Positions 53,901 through 64,000 of a DNA stretch of 64,000 nucleotides are shown one piece after another. Each line of letters starts with the position of its first letter. Position 1 is the stretch's first letter. The stretch comes from Norana najaformis (Eukaryota; Annelida; Clitellata; Crassiclitellata; Hormogastridae). The notes below the pieces were generated by a model that saw nothing but the letters and a program-made list of their open reading frames with translations, searched no databases and had not been told where the DNA came from. The stretch spans positions 29,789,087 through 29,853,086 of the forward strand of contig OZ029916.1 in NCBI GenBank assembly GCA_964023275.1, written 5' to 3'. Both the position numbers and the translations under genes were made by a program.

Positions 53901-54223
53901 CAGACCCTTTAATAGCACCTTTTACGAAGCTCTCGAAAGTGTATTCCGACTGGGCATCATAAATATTGAGGAATGTCGACTTGGACATGTAGCGCTGGGT
54001 AAAGTTGGCCCAGAGTTGTACTTCCGGTAGTTTGTTTGCCGGTAGTTACGAACAGCAACAACAGCACCATTATTTTGCTTATGAATCTATTACCAAAATT
54101 ACACGGCCTTTATTTTCCTATGAATCTATAATAACTGAATACTTGCCAAATCGCAGATCACAAGTCAGATGAATGCCCACCGTTCCACACACGCCACCTA
54201 GCGGATTAATATACGACAATCCC

Positions 54224-54255
<32 letters not shown>

Positions 54256-55343
54256 CGACGATTCACAGGGCGCCGTGGAACGAGCGAGGCCAAAAAAGGG
54301 TTCAGCTATTCGCCGACAGCAGCCCCATGCGGCGCAGGTGTCGCCCTTTACAATTAATAAAACAATTAATTAACAAATCAAACTTGTGCGTTGAGGATTT
54401 ACTCCCAGTCCCTACTCAAGAGCAGTCTCAGGAGGCTCTGGTCACCTGAACTCTCATCGCTACAAGGCCAGTGCGCAACAAGTCAGCCCCAGAGTCGCAC
54501 AAACCCGCAGCTCTTAGCATCCTCAGCTGTTCAGACATCCAAGACATCTATAGTTCATGCTCTTCTGTCTTTAGAAGGGGAGTTCGTCAACACCCCGTAA
54601 TGCATCTACCCCGACCGTGGAGTCTGCACTGAGTCTAAGCCCAGGCCGACCTGGTTAGCAGTTTAAGAATATTAATGCTCAAGCCATCTCTTCAGATTTC
54701 ACCTCTGACAGCTTCTTAAAAGGTGCTATATAAATGCTCAGCTGGGATGTACCTCAGACATGCCTATATAAATTTACAGTTAGATTATGTTTCCAAACGG
54801 GTATGTCATTGGAACCTGTTTCCGCCCTGATGTGGTCGTTGTAGGGCCTACCCTACAGTCAGCCACTTTTGTCTGATTGTTATAGATGGCGACAATGTCT
54901 GGTTGTCTTTTACAGTGATCTGTCACTACAACTGTTCTACACATTAGTGTCTGCTCTTATCCCAGGATGAATAATTTGGCTTCAGATTTCACTCCAGTCT
55001 CCTTCAAACAAATTTTGGGGCCTCCTAGATAGCCTACCTAGACAACTCAAATAGGCTCTCTGAGCTCAACCCACAATGACCCTGGGCGGGTCCTTTCTTT
55101 TGCGGGTTTTCGTCAGGTCACCCTGCACATGCAGGCCCAGAGAAACACAAACGCATCCCAACTACTTATCATGCGTGAATTTTCTAGTCATAAAACTAAT
55201 ACACTAAATAAATAGATGGCACTACAGACAAAAACTACATACATGTAGAGCAATCAAGAAATAATCAACACTAGTCGACAAACACAGAAAAAACAGTTTA
55301 GTTTTCAATTTAGACAAAAACCATTAGGATGCCAAAAATGCAC

Positions 55344-55349
55344 TTTATT
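55344..55349 (-). terminator. Poly(A) signal of the - strand gene
   Basis: TTTATT on +, AATAAA on -, about 140 bp past the TAA stop at 55489. Position and exact hexamer fit the end of the unidentified gene. Confidence 0.5.
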
Positions 55350-55488
55350 CAGTCAACTTGTCCATTAACAGTTTTTATGACTTTTTAAATCCAAACACAG
55401 ATTCAAAAACTGTTACCTAAGCAAATTACCATTTCAGCCCACGAATAGACTTGCACTTGATCAGCACGGTACCAGACGATTACTCTGG

Positions 55489-55616
55489 TTACTCGTCATC
55501 ACTGTCTGAAGCAATGGCGACCTTATTCCTCTTCTTGGTGCCTTTCATCAGTGGCACATGATCATCAAGATCGGAATCGCTCATCACCCGACTCATAACA
55601 GTCGCAGGAAATGTGT
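55489..55616 (-). CDS. Unidentified acidic nuclear-type protein, last exon
   Basis: Terminal exon of a - strand gene whose first exon lies beyond the visible exons. The acceptor is TTCTGTTATAG at 55617-55618 and the stop TAA is at 55491-55489. The first two bases (AC) complete a codon begun in the previous exon (C from 57366, giving His). The encoded end is TFPATVMSRVMSDSDLDD, then HVPLMKGTKKRNKVAIASD and SDDE-stop. It is rich in SDSD-type acidic Ser clusters that resemble CK2 sites, with a KKRNK basic patch. A poly(A) signal AATAAA on the - strand lies at 55349-55344, about 140 bp past the stop. Phase agreement with the upstream exons and a total of exactly 654 nt for the four exons support a real gene. 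I do not recognise the family. Confidence 0.72.
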
Positions 55617-56078
55617 CTATAACAGAACAACACAGGAACATTATTTACTTATATTATGAAATAATTGTTAAACTTAACTGAGTGAGATAACAGCAGACAA
55701 GGGCAGATCCAGAGGGCCACACCTGCCCTCAACCCTTCACTCCCCATTTGATTGTGGAAGGACTTCGGTTGATGGAAAGCTAAGCTATAGCCAGCCGGTC
55801 CATATGTTTAGGAAATTTGTCAGTAAGGTCGCACAGCAGCAGATTGTTTATTTCTTCAGCACTGTGTCATGGGTTTGAATCTCAGAGCATTACATGAACT
55901 TGTCGAGCCATGTACATAAACTTGTAAGTAAAAGTAAAGGTTATCCAGCTGTGGGATTACAGTTGTCATGTTTGCGCTTCAGCCGAATTATTATCCCTAA
56001 ACCCTTCAGGTATACACCTCTGAGGATTATTGCCAAAAGAGGTATGTAATATGAGCAATTAATTACCTTGCCCTCTGA

Positions 56079-56122
<44 letters not shown>

Positions 56123-57365
56123 CTAGAAGGTAAGGTAATAGATCGTTCATTAATTACATACTACTTTTGACAATACATATGTATCTATCCACACTGCCCG
56201 ATGTTAATGACTGTCTACTTGCTCATCAGTCAGTATGCCTCTCTGTCCCTTTGTACTTCTGACATGACTTTCATCTGACTGTCTGCTACCTACCTGTCTG
56301 AGATTCTCTCTCTCATTGTCTCTTGCTTTCTGTCTCTGCCGTATCTCTCGCTCTCTCTGTCTCTGACTTTCACTCAGTGCATGTACTTGCTCTGGAACTT
56401 CTGCGTCAACAGGTCAGCTTGTCTGCATGTGTGCTTGGATTAATAACCTCAACCCCTCATCTGACGATCTACACTATGTAGGGTTATGTATGTAGGGATG
56501 TATACAAACACAAATGCTTTGACAAAATACGTAACCACATATACACATAAACAAACAGAGTACATCAAAACAACACAAATATACACGAACAACACACACA
56601 GAACTAAGCAACACACAGAACTAAGCAACAATGAAATAAGCATCCAAAGCGCCTAATCTTCATTTGTCACTTGTCACGTGATTTACTGTTTTATAAATCA
56701 GCTGGTGCATTTCATTTGAGCCTCCCTACACTGGAAGGGGCTTAATCAAGTCATTTTTCACATCCGGACACCTTTTCGTAATCTAACTTGCCACCCAACT
56801 CCCAGCTGAAGTCCACTCCTCAAAACAACCCCACCCCTTATGCATCCAACGCCTAGCGTAGACTTCTAGAGGTTAGATATTGGATTGGAAACTTGGATTG
56901 CAGGCGTACAGTGCTACAGATTAAAGGCACTATATAAATGCAAGTGAGGGAATATGGCCCTGAACTTAGAAGGGCATGCAAGTTAGACTTTAACATCAAT
57001 ATGGCCCAAATCGAAAGCAGGGGTCCACCCTGTACATTGTTACAATCATGGGCGGTGACAGGTTTCCCACATGCAAGTGGATAACGGGAGGCCATATGCC
57101 TGAAAGGAGTGGATGCACCCATTTTTAATTTGTTACAAATTCCGTTAGCACAGTAATCCAGTAAACTGCAAAAAATTGCCCTACAGTTTTGGGCCAAGGG
57201 CTCTGTTGGAGGGCGCATGACCACTGCTGGAGGGCGGACACTGGTAAAAGTCAGAGATGTGCAAAATTGAGCCGAGTTTCCGATCCATATACTACGCTCC
57301 AGAAGTCCGGACAGCCAATCACGGCGTCCGAAGAACTGAAGACACGCAGTCAATCGCCAACTCAC
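55617..57365 (-). other. Intron of the unidentified gene (last intron)
   Basis: A 1,749 bp GTGAGT..TATAG intron. It holds a SINE family C copy (about 55863-56075), a TA tract (56083-56120), CTGTCT-rich sequence (56210-56400) and a retroposon-like end at 56925 (AAGGCACTATATAAATGC). Confidence 0.6.
55863..56075 (+). mobile_element. SINE family C, copy 3
   Basis: TGTCATGGGTTTGAATCTC (B-box-like), GGGATTACAGTTGTCATGTT, GCGCTTCAGCCGAATTATTA, CCCTAAACCCTTCAGG, and ATATGAGCAATTAATTACC at the end. Matches 41133 and 45818. Confidence 0.6.
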
Positions 57366-57571
57366 GCAATCCGTCGATCGACGACTGGCCAGCAGTGGCG
57401 TCAGCGGCCGCCTTCGAGGTCCCGTCATCCGTCAGCTGTCCAAATGGCGGCGTCGTCTCCTCCGCTCCCTCGTCCTTTTCCTCGTCGGACGACAGTCGGC
57501 GGCGTTTCTTTGAAGTCGGGCGCGCGCTGGCGCGACCACCCTCATCGATCACCAGCCTCTCGTTGTCCGAG
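57366..57571 (-). CDS. Unidentified acidic nuclear-type protein, internal exon
   Basis: Internal exon of the same - strand gene. Acceptor GCCGACAG ends at 57572 and the donor is a perfect GTGAGT (C|GTGAGT) directly after 57366. It takes one base to finish a Ser codon (AG from 61963 plus C) and ends with one base of a codon. It encodes SDNERLVIDEGGRASARPTS, then KKRRRLSSDEEKDEGAEE, then a Thr/Ala/Asp-rich stretch ending QSSIDGL. KKRRR followed by SSDEE looks like a nuclear localisation signal next to an acidic, phosphorylatable segment. The + strand also has long open frames here, but they lack splice logic. Reading on beyond the donor meets a stop soon after. Confidence 0.7.
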
Positions 57572-58226
57572 CTGTCGGCACAAAGAACAAAGAACAAGAC
57601 GTCGTATAAACCTGTTTGAAAGATAATCGCACGTCACGAACGCCCGTAGCTCCCAACGTATACCTGCCGAACACTTCCTCCTTTTATCTCTTACCGGCCA
57701 GACAATTCTTTCTTATATCTCTTACGTGACCGACACCTCTTCCTTTTATCTCTGACCAGCCCTACAGTTCTTCCTCTCTGAACCCTTACCTGCTCGACTC
57801 TTCTATCTTCGATCTCGTGCCTGCCAGACTCCTTTTATTTCTTACCTGCTCGAAGAGCCCTCCTGCGAACATTTATTATCCTTTGATCTATTACCCGCTA
57901 CACAATTCCTTCTAGGATAGCTTACCCGCTACACAAGTCCTTGATTTCTCGAGTGATCTTTTGTATCAGTCCGCTTTGACAGCTGCATGACCATGTCGGA
58001 CCATGTGAATCAACTTGTACGAGGTTGCTTCTATCAGCTGCGTCGCATTAAATTAAATTTTACATGGAAAGTAGAAGGGGCAGTGAAAGTAGAAGGTTTC
58101 CCTGACTGATGGCTTTCAACTGGAATTGTCCAAAGAATTGATTTTTGACTACGGTTTTCACTGGAAGTGACCATCAACTCATGCTTTGTGCATTATAATA
58201 ACGACACTATAGAAGTCTTTCAATCT

Positions 58227-59707
58227 GATTAGACACCAATTCAAGTAGTTGGCTGGCATCAGGGACCAATTTATGTCGTCTGATGACAGGAGAGACCAAT
58301 TTCAGTACTTAGTCAGATAGCATCCACCGTATGGCATGAGACACCAATTTCAGTACTTAGTCAGACAGCATCCACCGGATGGCATGAGAGACCAATTTCA
58401 GTATTTAGTCAGACAGCATCCACCTGATGGCATGAGAGACCAATTTCAGTATTTAGTCAGACAGCATCCACCCGATGGCATGAGAGACCAATTTCAGTAT
58501 TTAGTCAGACAGCATCCACCGGATGGCATGAGAGACCAATTTCAGTATTTAGTCAGACAGCATCCACCGGATGGCATGAGAGACCAATTTCAGTATTTAG
58601 TCAGACAGCATCCACCGGATGGCATGAGACCAATTTCAGTACTTAGTCAGACAGCATCCACCGGATGGCATGAGAGACCAATTTCAGTACTTAGTCAGAC
58701 AGCATCCACCGGATGGCATGAGAGACCAATTTCAGTACTTAGTCAGATAGCATCCACCGGATGGCATGAGAGACCAATTTCAGTACTTAGTCAGGTAGCA
58801 TCCACCGGATGGCATGAGAGGCCAATTTCAGTACTTAGTCAGATAGCATCCACCGGATGGCATGAGAGACCAATTTCAGTACTTAGTCAGATAGCATCCA
58901 CCGGATGGCATGAGAGACCAATTTCAGTACTTAGTCAGATAGCATCCACCAGATGGCATGAGACCAATTTCAGTACTTAGTCAGATAACATCCACCGGAT
59001 GGCATGAGAGACCAATTTCAGTACTTAGTCAGATAGCATCCACCGGATGGCATGAGAGACCAATTTCAGTACTTAGTCAGATAGCATCCACCGGATGGCA
59101 TGAGAGACCAATTTCAGTACTTAGTCAGATAGCATCCACCGGATGGCATGAGAGACCAATTTCAGTACTTAGTCAGGTAGCATCCACCGGATGGCATGAG
59201 AGACCAATTTCAGTACTTAGTCAGATAGCATCCACCGGATGGCATGAGAGACCAATTTCAGTACTTAGTCAGGTAGCATCCACCGGATGGCATGAGAGAC
59301 CAATTTCAGTACTTAGTCAGATAGCATCCACCGGATGGCATGAGAGACCAATTTCAGTACTTAGTCAGATAGCATCCACCAGATGGCATGAGACCAATTT
59401 CAGTACTTAGTCAGATAACATCCACCGGATGGCATGAGAGACCAATTTCAGTACTTAGTCAGGTAGCATCCACCGGATGGCATGAGAGACCAATTTCAGT
59501 ACTTAGTCAGGTAGCATCCACCGGATGGCATGAGAGACCAATTTCAGTACTTAGTCAGATAGCATCCACCGGATGGCATGAGAGACCAATTTCAGTACTT
59601 AGTCAGGTAGCATCCACCGGATGGCATGAGAGACCAATTTCAGTACTTAGTCAGATAGCATCCACCGGATGGCATGAGAGACCAATTTCAGAACTAGTCA
59701 GATGGCA
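58227..59707. repeat. 48-bp minisatellite, about 30 copies
   Basis: Unit GATGGCATGAGAGACC, AATTTCAGTACTTAGTCAG, ATAGCATCCACCG (48 bp). The first units are diverged, later ones differ at a few fixed positions (GATAGC/GGTAGC/GACAGC), and three units lack two bases. Because 48 is a multiple of three, two frames stay open (repeats MRDQFQYLVRQHPPDG and ERPISVLSQIASTGWH); a two-base loss switches between them. I read these as artefacts, not a protein. Confidence 0.95.
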
Positions 59708-61639
59708 TCGTATACTGTAGTTATCTTAATAACAAAGTTTTATTGTTAGTGGCATTAGTAGCCACCACGACGGCAACATCATATGTAGGGCATGTGAAGC
59801 CCATATGGGAGTACTGTTATATGGGTTTCGTATGTCCTAAAATGAGGTTGCTGTTGGGACATGTTTAACAATCTGATCGTATTGGTAACATCTTTTACAG
59901 TACGAAGGAAATTTGAGCCAACAGTGAAAGTCTGGGACCAATCACAGTGGATATTGGAGGACAGCCGTGTTGGATACCTGAAGACAGTGGCTAAGCTCTC
60001 TAAGCAAACAGTTCTTCACAGCTGGATTACACGAACGTTCTAATCATTCTCCATCATTTCGGCTTCAGTGTAGCAGCCAGAGTCTTGGAGGGGCAGCAGC
60101 TGAGTAAGTCAACCCGATGGCCTGTCAGACCGACCGAAACGACATCTGGTGCCTTATCGTATTTGCATCAGACTCGGCTGTGTGTCATCTTCTGCTTTGT
60201 GGTCGTAATCTTCACTGCCATCTCTATGGCAACCAGCGACAGTGACGGATCGCTTCAAGTTGGCCTTTGCTGCCACCCATTTCCTTTAAGTTGGCCCCAA
60301 ACGCCATCTTGTTCGTGCATCCCAAAGTGCCAGGCCAATTATTAGCTTAGATTGCCTTATTTCAAATAAACAAACGGCTGTAAAGGACACTTAAGCAGGT
60401 AGTAAATTGTAAAAAGTAAAGCTCCTATGTCCCACAGAGGAACATAAGCTCGTTTCTTACTCTTATGCCCTTGATCCAGCAGTGAGCAAATCCCAAGGTC
60501 CTGAACACAAAGCTAGTGTATTGCAAATCTTGCTCTTTACATCCCAGCTTATGTCTTGCCCTTTACTTCCCAGCTCATGTCTTGCTCTTTACATCCCAGC
60601 TCATGTCTTGCCCTTTACTTCCCAGCTTATGTCGGTACCAAATTCTACAGCTTGTTGACAATCATGTGTGATAAAAACAACTTGCCTAGGGTCGTTACGC
60701 AGAGTCTGCTCAACAGGCCCGAAACCGCAATTATGGGATTTCAGACAAAAGCATGCTAACGAACACACCACCATATCAATTCAGATGGCGTTGGGGGCCA
60801 GCTACAGAGCTATGATCACGACACTTTAAAAGCATAGAGTTATCAAGGCTTCCAATTTTATTACAATGGCTCTTAGTTTTCCAGAAGTCTGTGATCAGGC
60901 TGCTAGTCATCATGCTGGCTTTCCACCTCTGTGTCTTTAGTTCGACCTCCAAACCAGATACATTGTATATCGACAACTCTGACATGCATCACAACTCGCA
61001 AGCTCGAGGAGAATACAATGGTCGAATGGAGACTTTTCCCAGCCTTTCAAACATCATTTGCCTTAGGTACGAATTCATTCCGAAATCCAATACAGAAAGA
61101 AGTTTGGATGGTAAAAGCCGAAGTTTGGATGGTAAAAGCCGTAATAACCTTGGTTTTTCAGTCGTACATTCCATAACGATTTGTTGTCTCCCTTTCTTAT
61201 TACCAGCATTAATGTAACAGCATATTTCAGACCACACTTCTGAGGAGTGCTACCTCTTCCTGTTTATCTTTGAATTAGTACATGTGAAATGGACAAACTG
61301 TTATGATGTAATGTAACGTAAATGTAATACAACTGGAGATTCACACAACGTTACTATGAGGAAACTCCTTGCCCACATCAGTTTTTAACTGACAACTGGG
61401 TTAGTTGTTGCATTCTTGATTTGGCTGACCCCTCCTCTAGGAGGGTTTAAATCCAGTCAGAAGGATAGAGGTTGCATTCTTAGTTTCTACTGTAATTTAT
61501 TCAACCAATCATTCACTCAGTCATTCATTTAAAGAATATAGGTAACACCTAATGTCTACAAAATTGGAAACGTTATCAGCTACAGAGATATGGTTTTAAT
61601 TATTAATCAATATTTATATTGCACTAATTTATGAATTCA

Positions 61640-61870
61640 ATGCAAAAGCAGTAGCTGGAAAAATACAAGTCATCAACTGTTTGTAAAATGAGATAAGAGA
61701 AAGAGAAGTGTCCTGCAAAGCTGGTGGTAGAGAATTCCATATATGTGGAATGTGTGTCATAGAGTTGATAAAAGGTGCACACAGCCTTCCTGTGCACCAG
61801 CTCAGCGATTTACTTACAGGTAAAGGTCTCTGAGGACTAGTCAAACTGAGTAGGGTGCACAACAGACACA
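61640..61870 (-). mobile_element. LINE remnant, C-terminal end
   Basis: The - strand frame gives INSMTHIPHIWNSLPPALQ followed by DTSLSLISFYKQLMTC. The WNSLPxxLxxxxSLxxFKxxL pattern is the common end of ORF2 in CR1/L2/Jockey-type LINEs. No reverse transcriptase core retained. Confidence 0.75.
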
Positions 61871-61962
61871 TCTTTGTTACATTACCAAATTACAAACAGA
61901 CATCCTACAAGATATTAAACACAAACACATTGCCAAATAAAATCTGACAGCACAAAACTAAC

Positions 61963-62103
61963 CTGACATCTGAGTCGCTTTGCAATGTTCGCTTAAGCGA
62001 CTGTCGCTTCTCAACTGCATCACTCAGTTTTCGAACGTCCTCATCTTCACCACCAGAATTTTGATCATCCTCCACTGTTTCACTTGCTGAAACTCTAGTC
62101 TCC
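61963..62103 (-). CDS. Unidentified acidic nuclear-type protein, internal exon
   Basis: A 141-bp exon, a multiple of three, between acceptor GTTGCATCAG (ending at 62104) and donor CAG|GTTAGT (intron from 62962-side base 61962). Phase 2 at both ends. It encodes ETRVSASETVEDDQNSGGED, then EDVRKLSDAVEKRQSLKRTL and QSDSDV. It is acidic at the front, Lys/Arg-rich in the middle and closes with SDSD. Only one of the three frames is open. The junction to 57571 reads SDSDV-S-SDNE, keeping the same acidic-serine style. The intron to the next exon is 4,391 bp and carries a large 48-bp minisatellite. Confidence 0.7.
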
Positions 62104-62289
62104 CTGATGCAACAGAAGATAAACTAAAGTTCAAGGTGTTAAATATAAATTAAAATTTGAGGTGTTAAATAAAACAATTAGAGGTGCAAAATAAAAATTC
62201 AATTCAAGGTGTTAAATAATAAAACAAAATAACACCCATACAGTAATTGTATGCCCTGAAGAAGCCAAAAAGTAAGAATAATTTTGAAC

Positions 62290-62468
62290 CTGGTTAAGTT
62301 CTTCGTCTGAAGAAGTCCTTTGAAGAGATCAAGTCGTTTGTTGATCCTAGATGACTGCACCTTTTGATCAAGGGACTGGTCGAACAGAGAAGGTCTCTCG
62401 ATCAGAGCAGCTGTTCGACATCGAAGATCAACCGATGTCAGACTGCCCGGAATTCGCCAGAATCGTTC
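62290..62468 (-). CDS. Unidentified nuclear-type protein, most upstream supported exon
   Basis: A 179-bp exon after the strong acceptor TTTTTTCCATCAG (AG at 62470-62469). The donor is CCAG|GTTC at 62290, a weaker match to consensus. Phase 0 in, phase 2 out. It encodes ERFWRIPGSLTSVDLRCRTA, then ALIERPSLFDQSLDQKVQSS and RINKRLDLFKGLLQTKNLT. Unlike the following exons it is not low-complexity acidic sequence, so it is the best part to search with. The intron to the next exon is only 186 bp. Upstream exons must end in phase 0; I could not find one with confidence up to 64 kb. Role unknown; the whole visible part is 217 residues. Confidence 0.66.
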
Positions 62469-62540
62469 CTGATGGAAAAAACAACTGACTGATTTGTTAA
62501 TCACTCAACTGATGATTCAGTCCCTCATTTAATTTGATTT

Positions 62541-62723
62541 TCAGTTCAATATGTCTGGGTCATATTTGACTCCCTTTGTGAAGGGCAACATTGCCTCAAA
62601 GTACTTGCCTTCCTTTAGGCATTTTTCTCCTTCCTTCCTAAACTCACTACCTGCTAATTCCATTTTTGTAAAAGAGCATTCGAGTGATGGCCAAAATGAG
62701 AAAACAGTCAAAATAAAAGACAA
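62541..62723 (-). CDS. Possible TPR-like exon fragment, relation to neighbour unclear
   Basis: The - strand frame here reads FRKEGEKCLKEGKYFEAM followed by LPFTKGVKYDPDILN and a stop. The spacing of Gly, Tyr, Ala and Pro matches a single tetratricopeptide (TPR) helix pair. A possible acceptor, ATTAGCAG, precedes GTAGTGAGTTTAGG. No good phase-0 donor joins it to the exon starting at 62468. It could be the last exon of another gene, an alternative 3' end of the unidentified gene, or a relic. One TPR alone is a weak signal. Confidence 0.3.
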   Translation of the reverse strand: MSFILTVFSFWPSLECSFTKMELAGSEFRKEGEKCLKEGKYFEAMLPFTKGVKYDPDILN

Positions 62724-64000
62724 AACTAAAAGTAAAGATTATACAAGGCAAACCTTTGGTCAAAAACCTTTGGCTTATTGACTCATTAATTTGTTCACAT
62801 CTTATTCCTTGGTTTGTTGACTGAATCCTTGACTAACTGATTATCAGGAACTCATTTCTGGTTGTTTGACTTGTTCATTCATTAGTTTATTCCTTGATTT
62901 GGATGTGCACTGATTATGGCAATTCCCTCCTGGCAAGTTGGTGAAAGTTTTGGTTGTGCCAGCTCCAGCTCATCTTCATCTCTGTTGTCCAAGTCATGGC
63001 CAACATGTTGAAATATTTGTGTGTATCAGAATATGTGCACGAAACACTCAACTGGCTACTTGCTGTAGAACGAATCAGATCTAAACTTCTCTTTTTGGGA
63101 CATGGCTCACTAGTTGGGAGCTCTATGTCCCAGTCTTAAGTCAGCTGGCTCAACTATAATGGTGCTCTGCTGGCTTTGGGGTTATGCAGTTGCTGCACTC
63201 CTGCACATCAACTCCTATCCGCTGTGCCTTTTGATGTGTTCGACTAGCCTCCTGGAACAGTCATTCATTGCATATACAGTGCAGTTCCATTTACACGCAA
63301 AATCCACTAAATGGGCGGTTATGCCAAGGCCACTGACGATACATATTTAACACATGAGATTCATTAGCATGTGGTACAATCAATACACACGCTGCACCAG
63401 TTAATAGTCAGTCTCATCGTCATCTTAGACAGCCTGTATCAGCTATAACAGCTACCTCAAAGGATGGCAACAGCGGCCGGCTACAGCTGGCTTTAAGCTT
63501 GGCATGGGACAGTTCAGTTCCAAAGTAGGTGAACTTAATACAGCCGCAAATGTCTCCTTGCCCAAACGGATAAAAGGACCACACCTAGAAGCAGCTGTTG
63601 CTAAGATAAATTATGGTACCTGTGTCTTTGCCTACCCACAGGCTGCCCAGCTCTGACCCCGGCAGAAGCTTAGCAGCTCTCTTATCCAAGGTTACAACAG
63701 CTATGTACCGAAAGGCTTGGCAGTCCAACTGATCCTCACCTTTACAACACTGTCTGATAATAGCTGACGTTAACATGCCAGAAACCTAAACTGTCTGGCA
63801 TTAAATCACAAATGTCCATATGCCCATAACAAGACAGCAATGTGGCCTTTCAAAGTTATTAGACAAAACTGTCTCATAGCAGGCTACAGAGCAATTGCTT
63901 TCACATCTGACAGCTTATGTCTCTCAGCATTCTAGCCACAGTAAGACTTACAAAAATTATACACTACTGTATTTCACCATGGCCCTCTTAACCTGTGCTT
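62724..64000. other. Right edge, no gene assigned
   Basis: Should contain upstream intron or exons of the unidentified - strand gene, but none could be joined in phase. A - strand frame at 63585-63776 has possible splice sites (acceptor TATTATCAG, donor AAG|GTGAGG) and no known domain. Sequence is otherwise unique, with no long simple repeats. Confidence 0.45.

Larger units (their letters stand above)
50679..55488. other. Hox1 3' flank and spacer, no gene seen
   Basis: Likely Hox1 3' UTR to about 51.9 kb (AATAAA at 51877-51882), then repeat-poor sequence with retroposon ends at 51975, 52028, 53178, 53713 and 54721. 51800-51845 has a duplicated TCTGCCACCTGGCGAT-like segment; 53368-53430 has three copies of a 26-bp GGCCAATACAAGGCCC unit; 54227-54255 is an AAT run. 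The - strand gene ends at 55489 and its 3' UTR should extend to about 55.33 kb. Confidence 0.6.
57572..61962 (-). other. Intron of the unidentified gene, 4.4 kb
   Basis: GTTAGT..CGACAG intron. It contains CTTTTATCTCTTACC-type degenerate repeats (57660-57960), a retroposon end (58175-58225), the 48-bp minisatellite (58227-59707), a 26-bp tandem repeat (60522-60640, four copies of CAGCTCATGTCTTGC plus CTTTACTTCC) and a LINE end (61640-61870). 59720-60500 and 60650-61640 show nothing recognisable, apart from a 21-bp direct duplication at 61100-61141. Confidence 0.6.

Noticed and set aside
58336..59720. Three long frames with 16-residue repeats
   Set aside because: Consequence of a 48-bp (16-codon) minisatellite; frames switch by two-base losses and lack gene context.
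62290..62723. Assigning the - strand gene to the SNF2 helicase ERCC6L/PICH because of a TPR and acidic serine motifs
   Set aside because: No helicase motif is visible and the TPR fragment does not splice in phase; similarity is too generic.

Overview
This is nuclear DNA from an invertebrate bilaterian animal. It has introns with GT..AG borders, many microsatellites and minisatellites, tRNA-derived SINEs, LINE and DNA-transposon remnants, and two Hox genes. The Hox1 protein has a TYKWM hexapeptide rather than the TFDWM form I associate with chordates. A marine lophotrochozoan or ambulacrarian is my best guess, but I cannot name the phylum from this sequence alone.

The biology of the window is the anterior (3') end of a Hox cluster. 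On the + strand lie a complete two-exon Hox3 (24877-25453 joined to 28483-29225; 439 aa) and a complete two-exon Hox1/labial gene (36067-36916 joined to 50362-50678; 388 aa). Both introns sit in the usual place, between the hexapeptide and the homeodomain, and both interrupt a codon after its first base. The order and direction (Hox3 then Hox1, same strand) are those of a collinear cluster. However, no Hox2/proboscipedia homeodomain lies in the 6.8 kb between them or elsewhere in the window. That interval holds a SINE with a LINE end nested in it, a deleted Tc1-type transposon, a hAT-like remnant and some repeat-free sequence that may be regulatory.

Left part (1-24.8 kb): no gene recognised. 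It carries long simple repeats, a perfect 28-bp minisatellite of 34 copies (3763-4720), a 32-bp minisatellite (about 13.35-13.6 kb), a 205-bp AT tract, a higher-order GGTC repeat just upstream of Hox3 (22396-23470), dispersed retroposons and several repeat-poor blocks that may be regulatory.

Middle part (24.9-50.7 kb): Hox3, the spacer, and Hox1 with a 13.4 kb intron. The Hox1 intron starts with a degenerate array of ATTGGTCAGATATAG motifs. Further in it holds a reverse-transcriptase remnant, SINEs, and a repeat-poor block near 45.1-45.2 kb with sites resembling Hox/PBC and PBC/MEIS sites, the kind of site known in Hox1/labial autoregulatory enhancers.

Right part (50.7-64 kb): on the - strand are the last four exons of an unidentified gene (62468-62290, 62103-61963, 57571-57366, 55616-55489). 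Its splice phases agree at every junction. It encodes an acidic, Ser-Asp-rich, probably nuclear C-terminus. Its longest intron contains a 48-bp minisatellite of about 30 copies.

A recurring theme is a short 3' module, CATCGATTGATG followed about 25 bp later by GGCGCTATAGAA, or just the GCGCTATA part. It occurs more than 25 times across the window in both orientations and ends several otherwise different SINE and LINE families.
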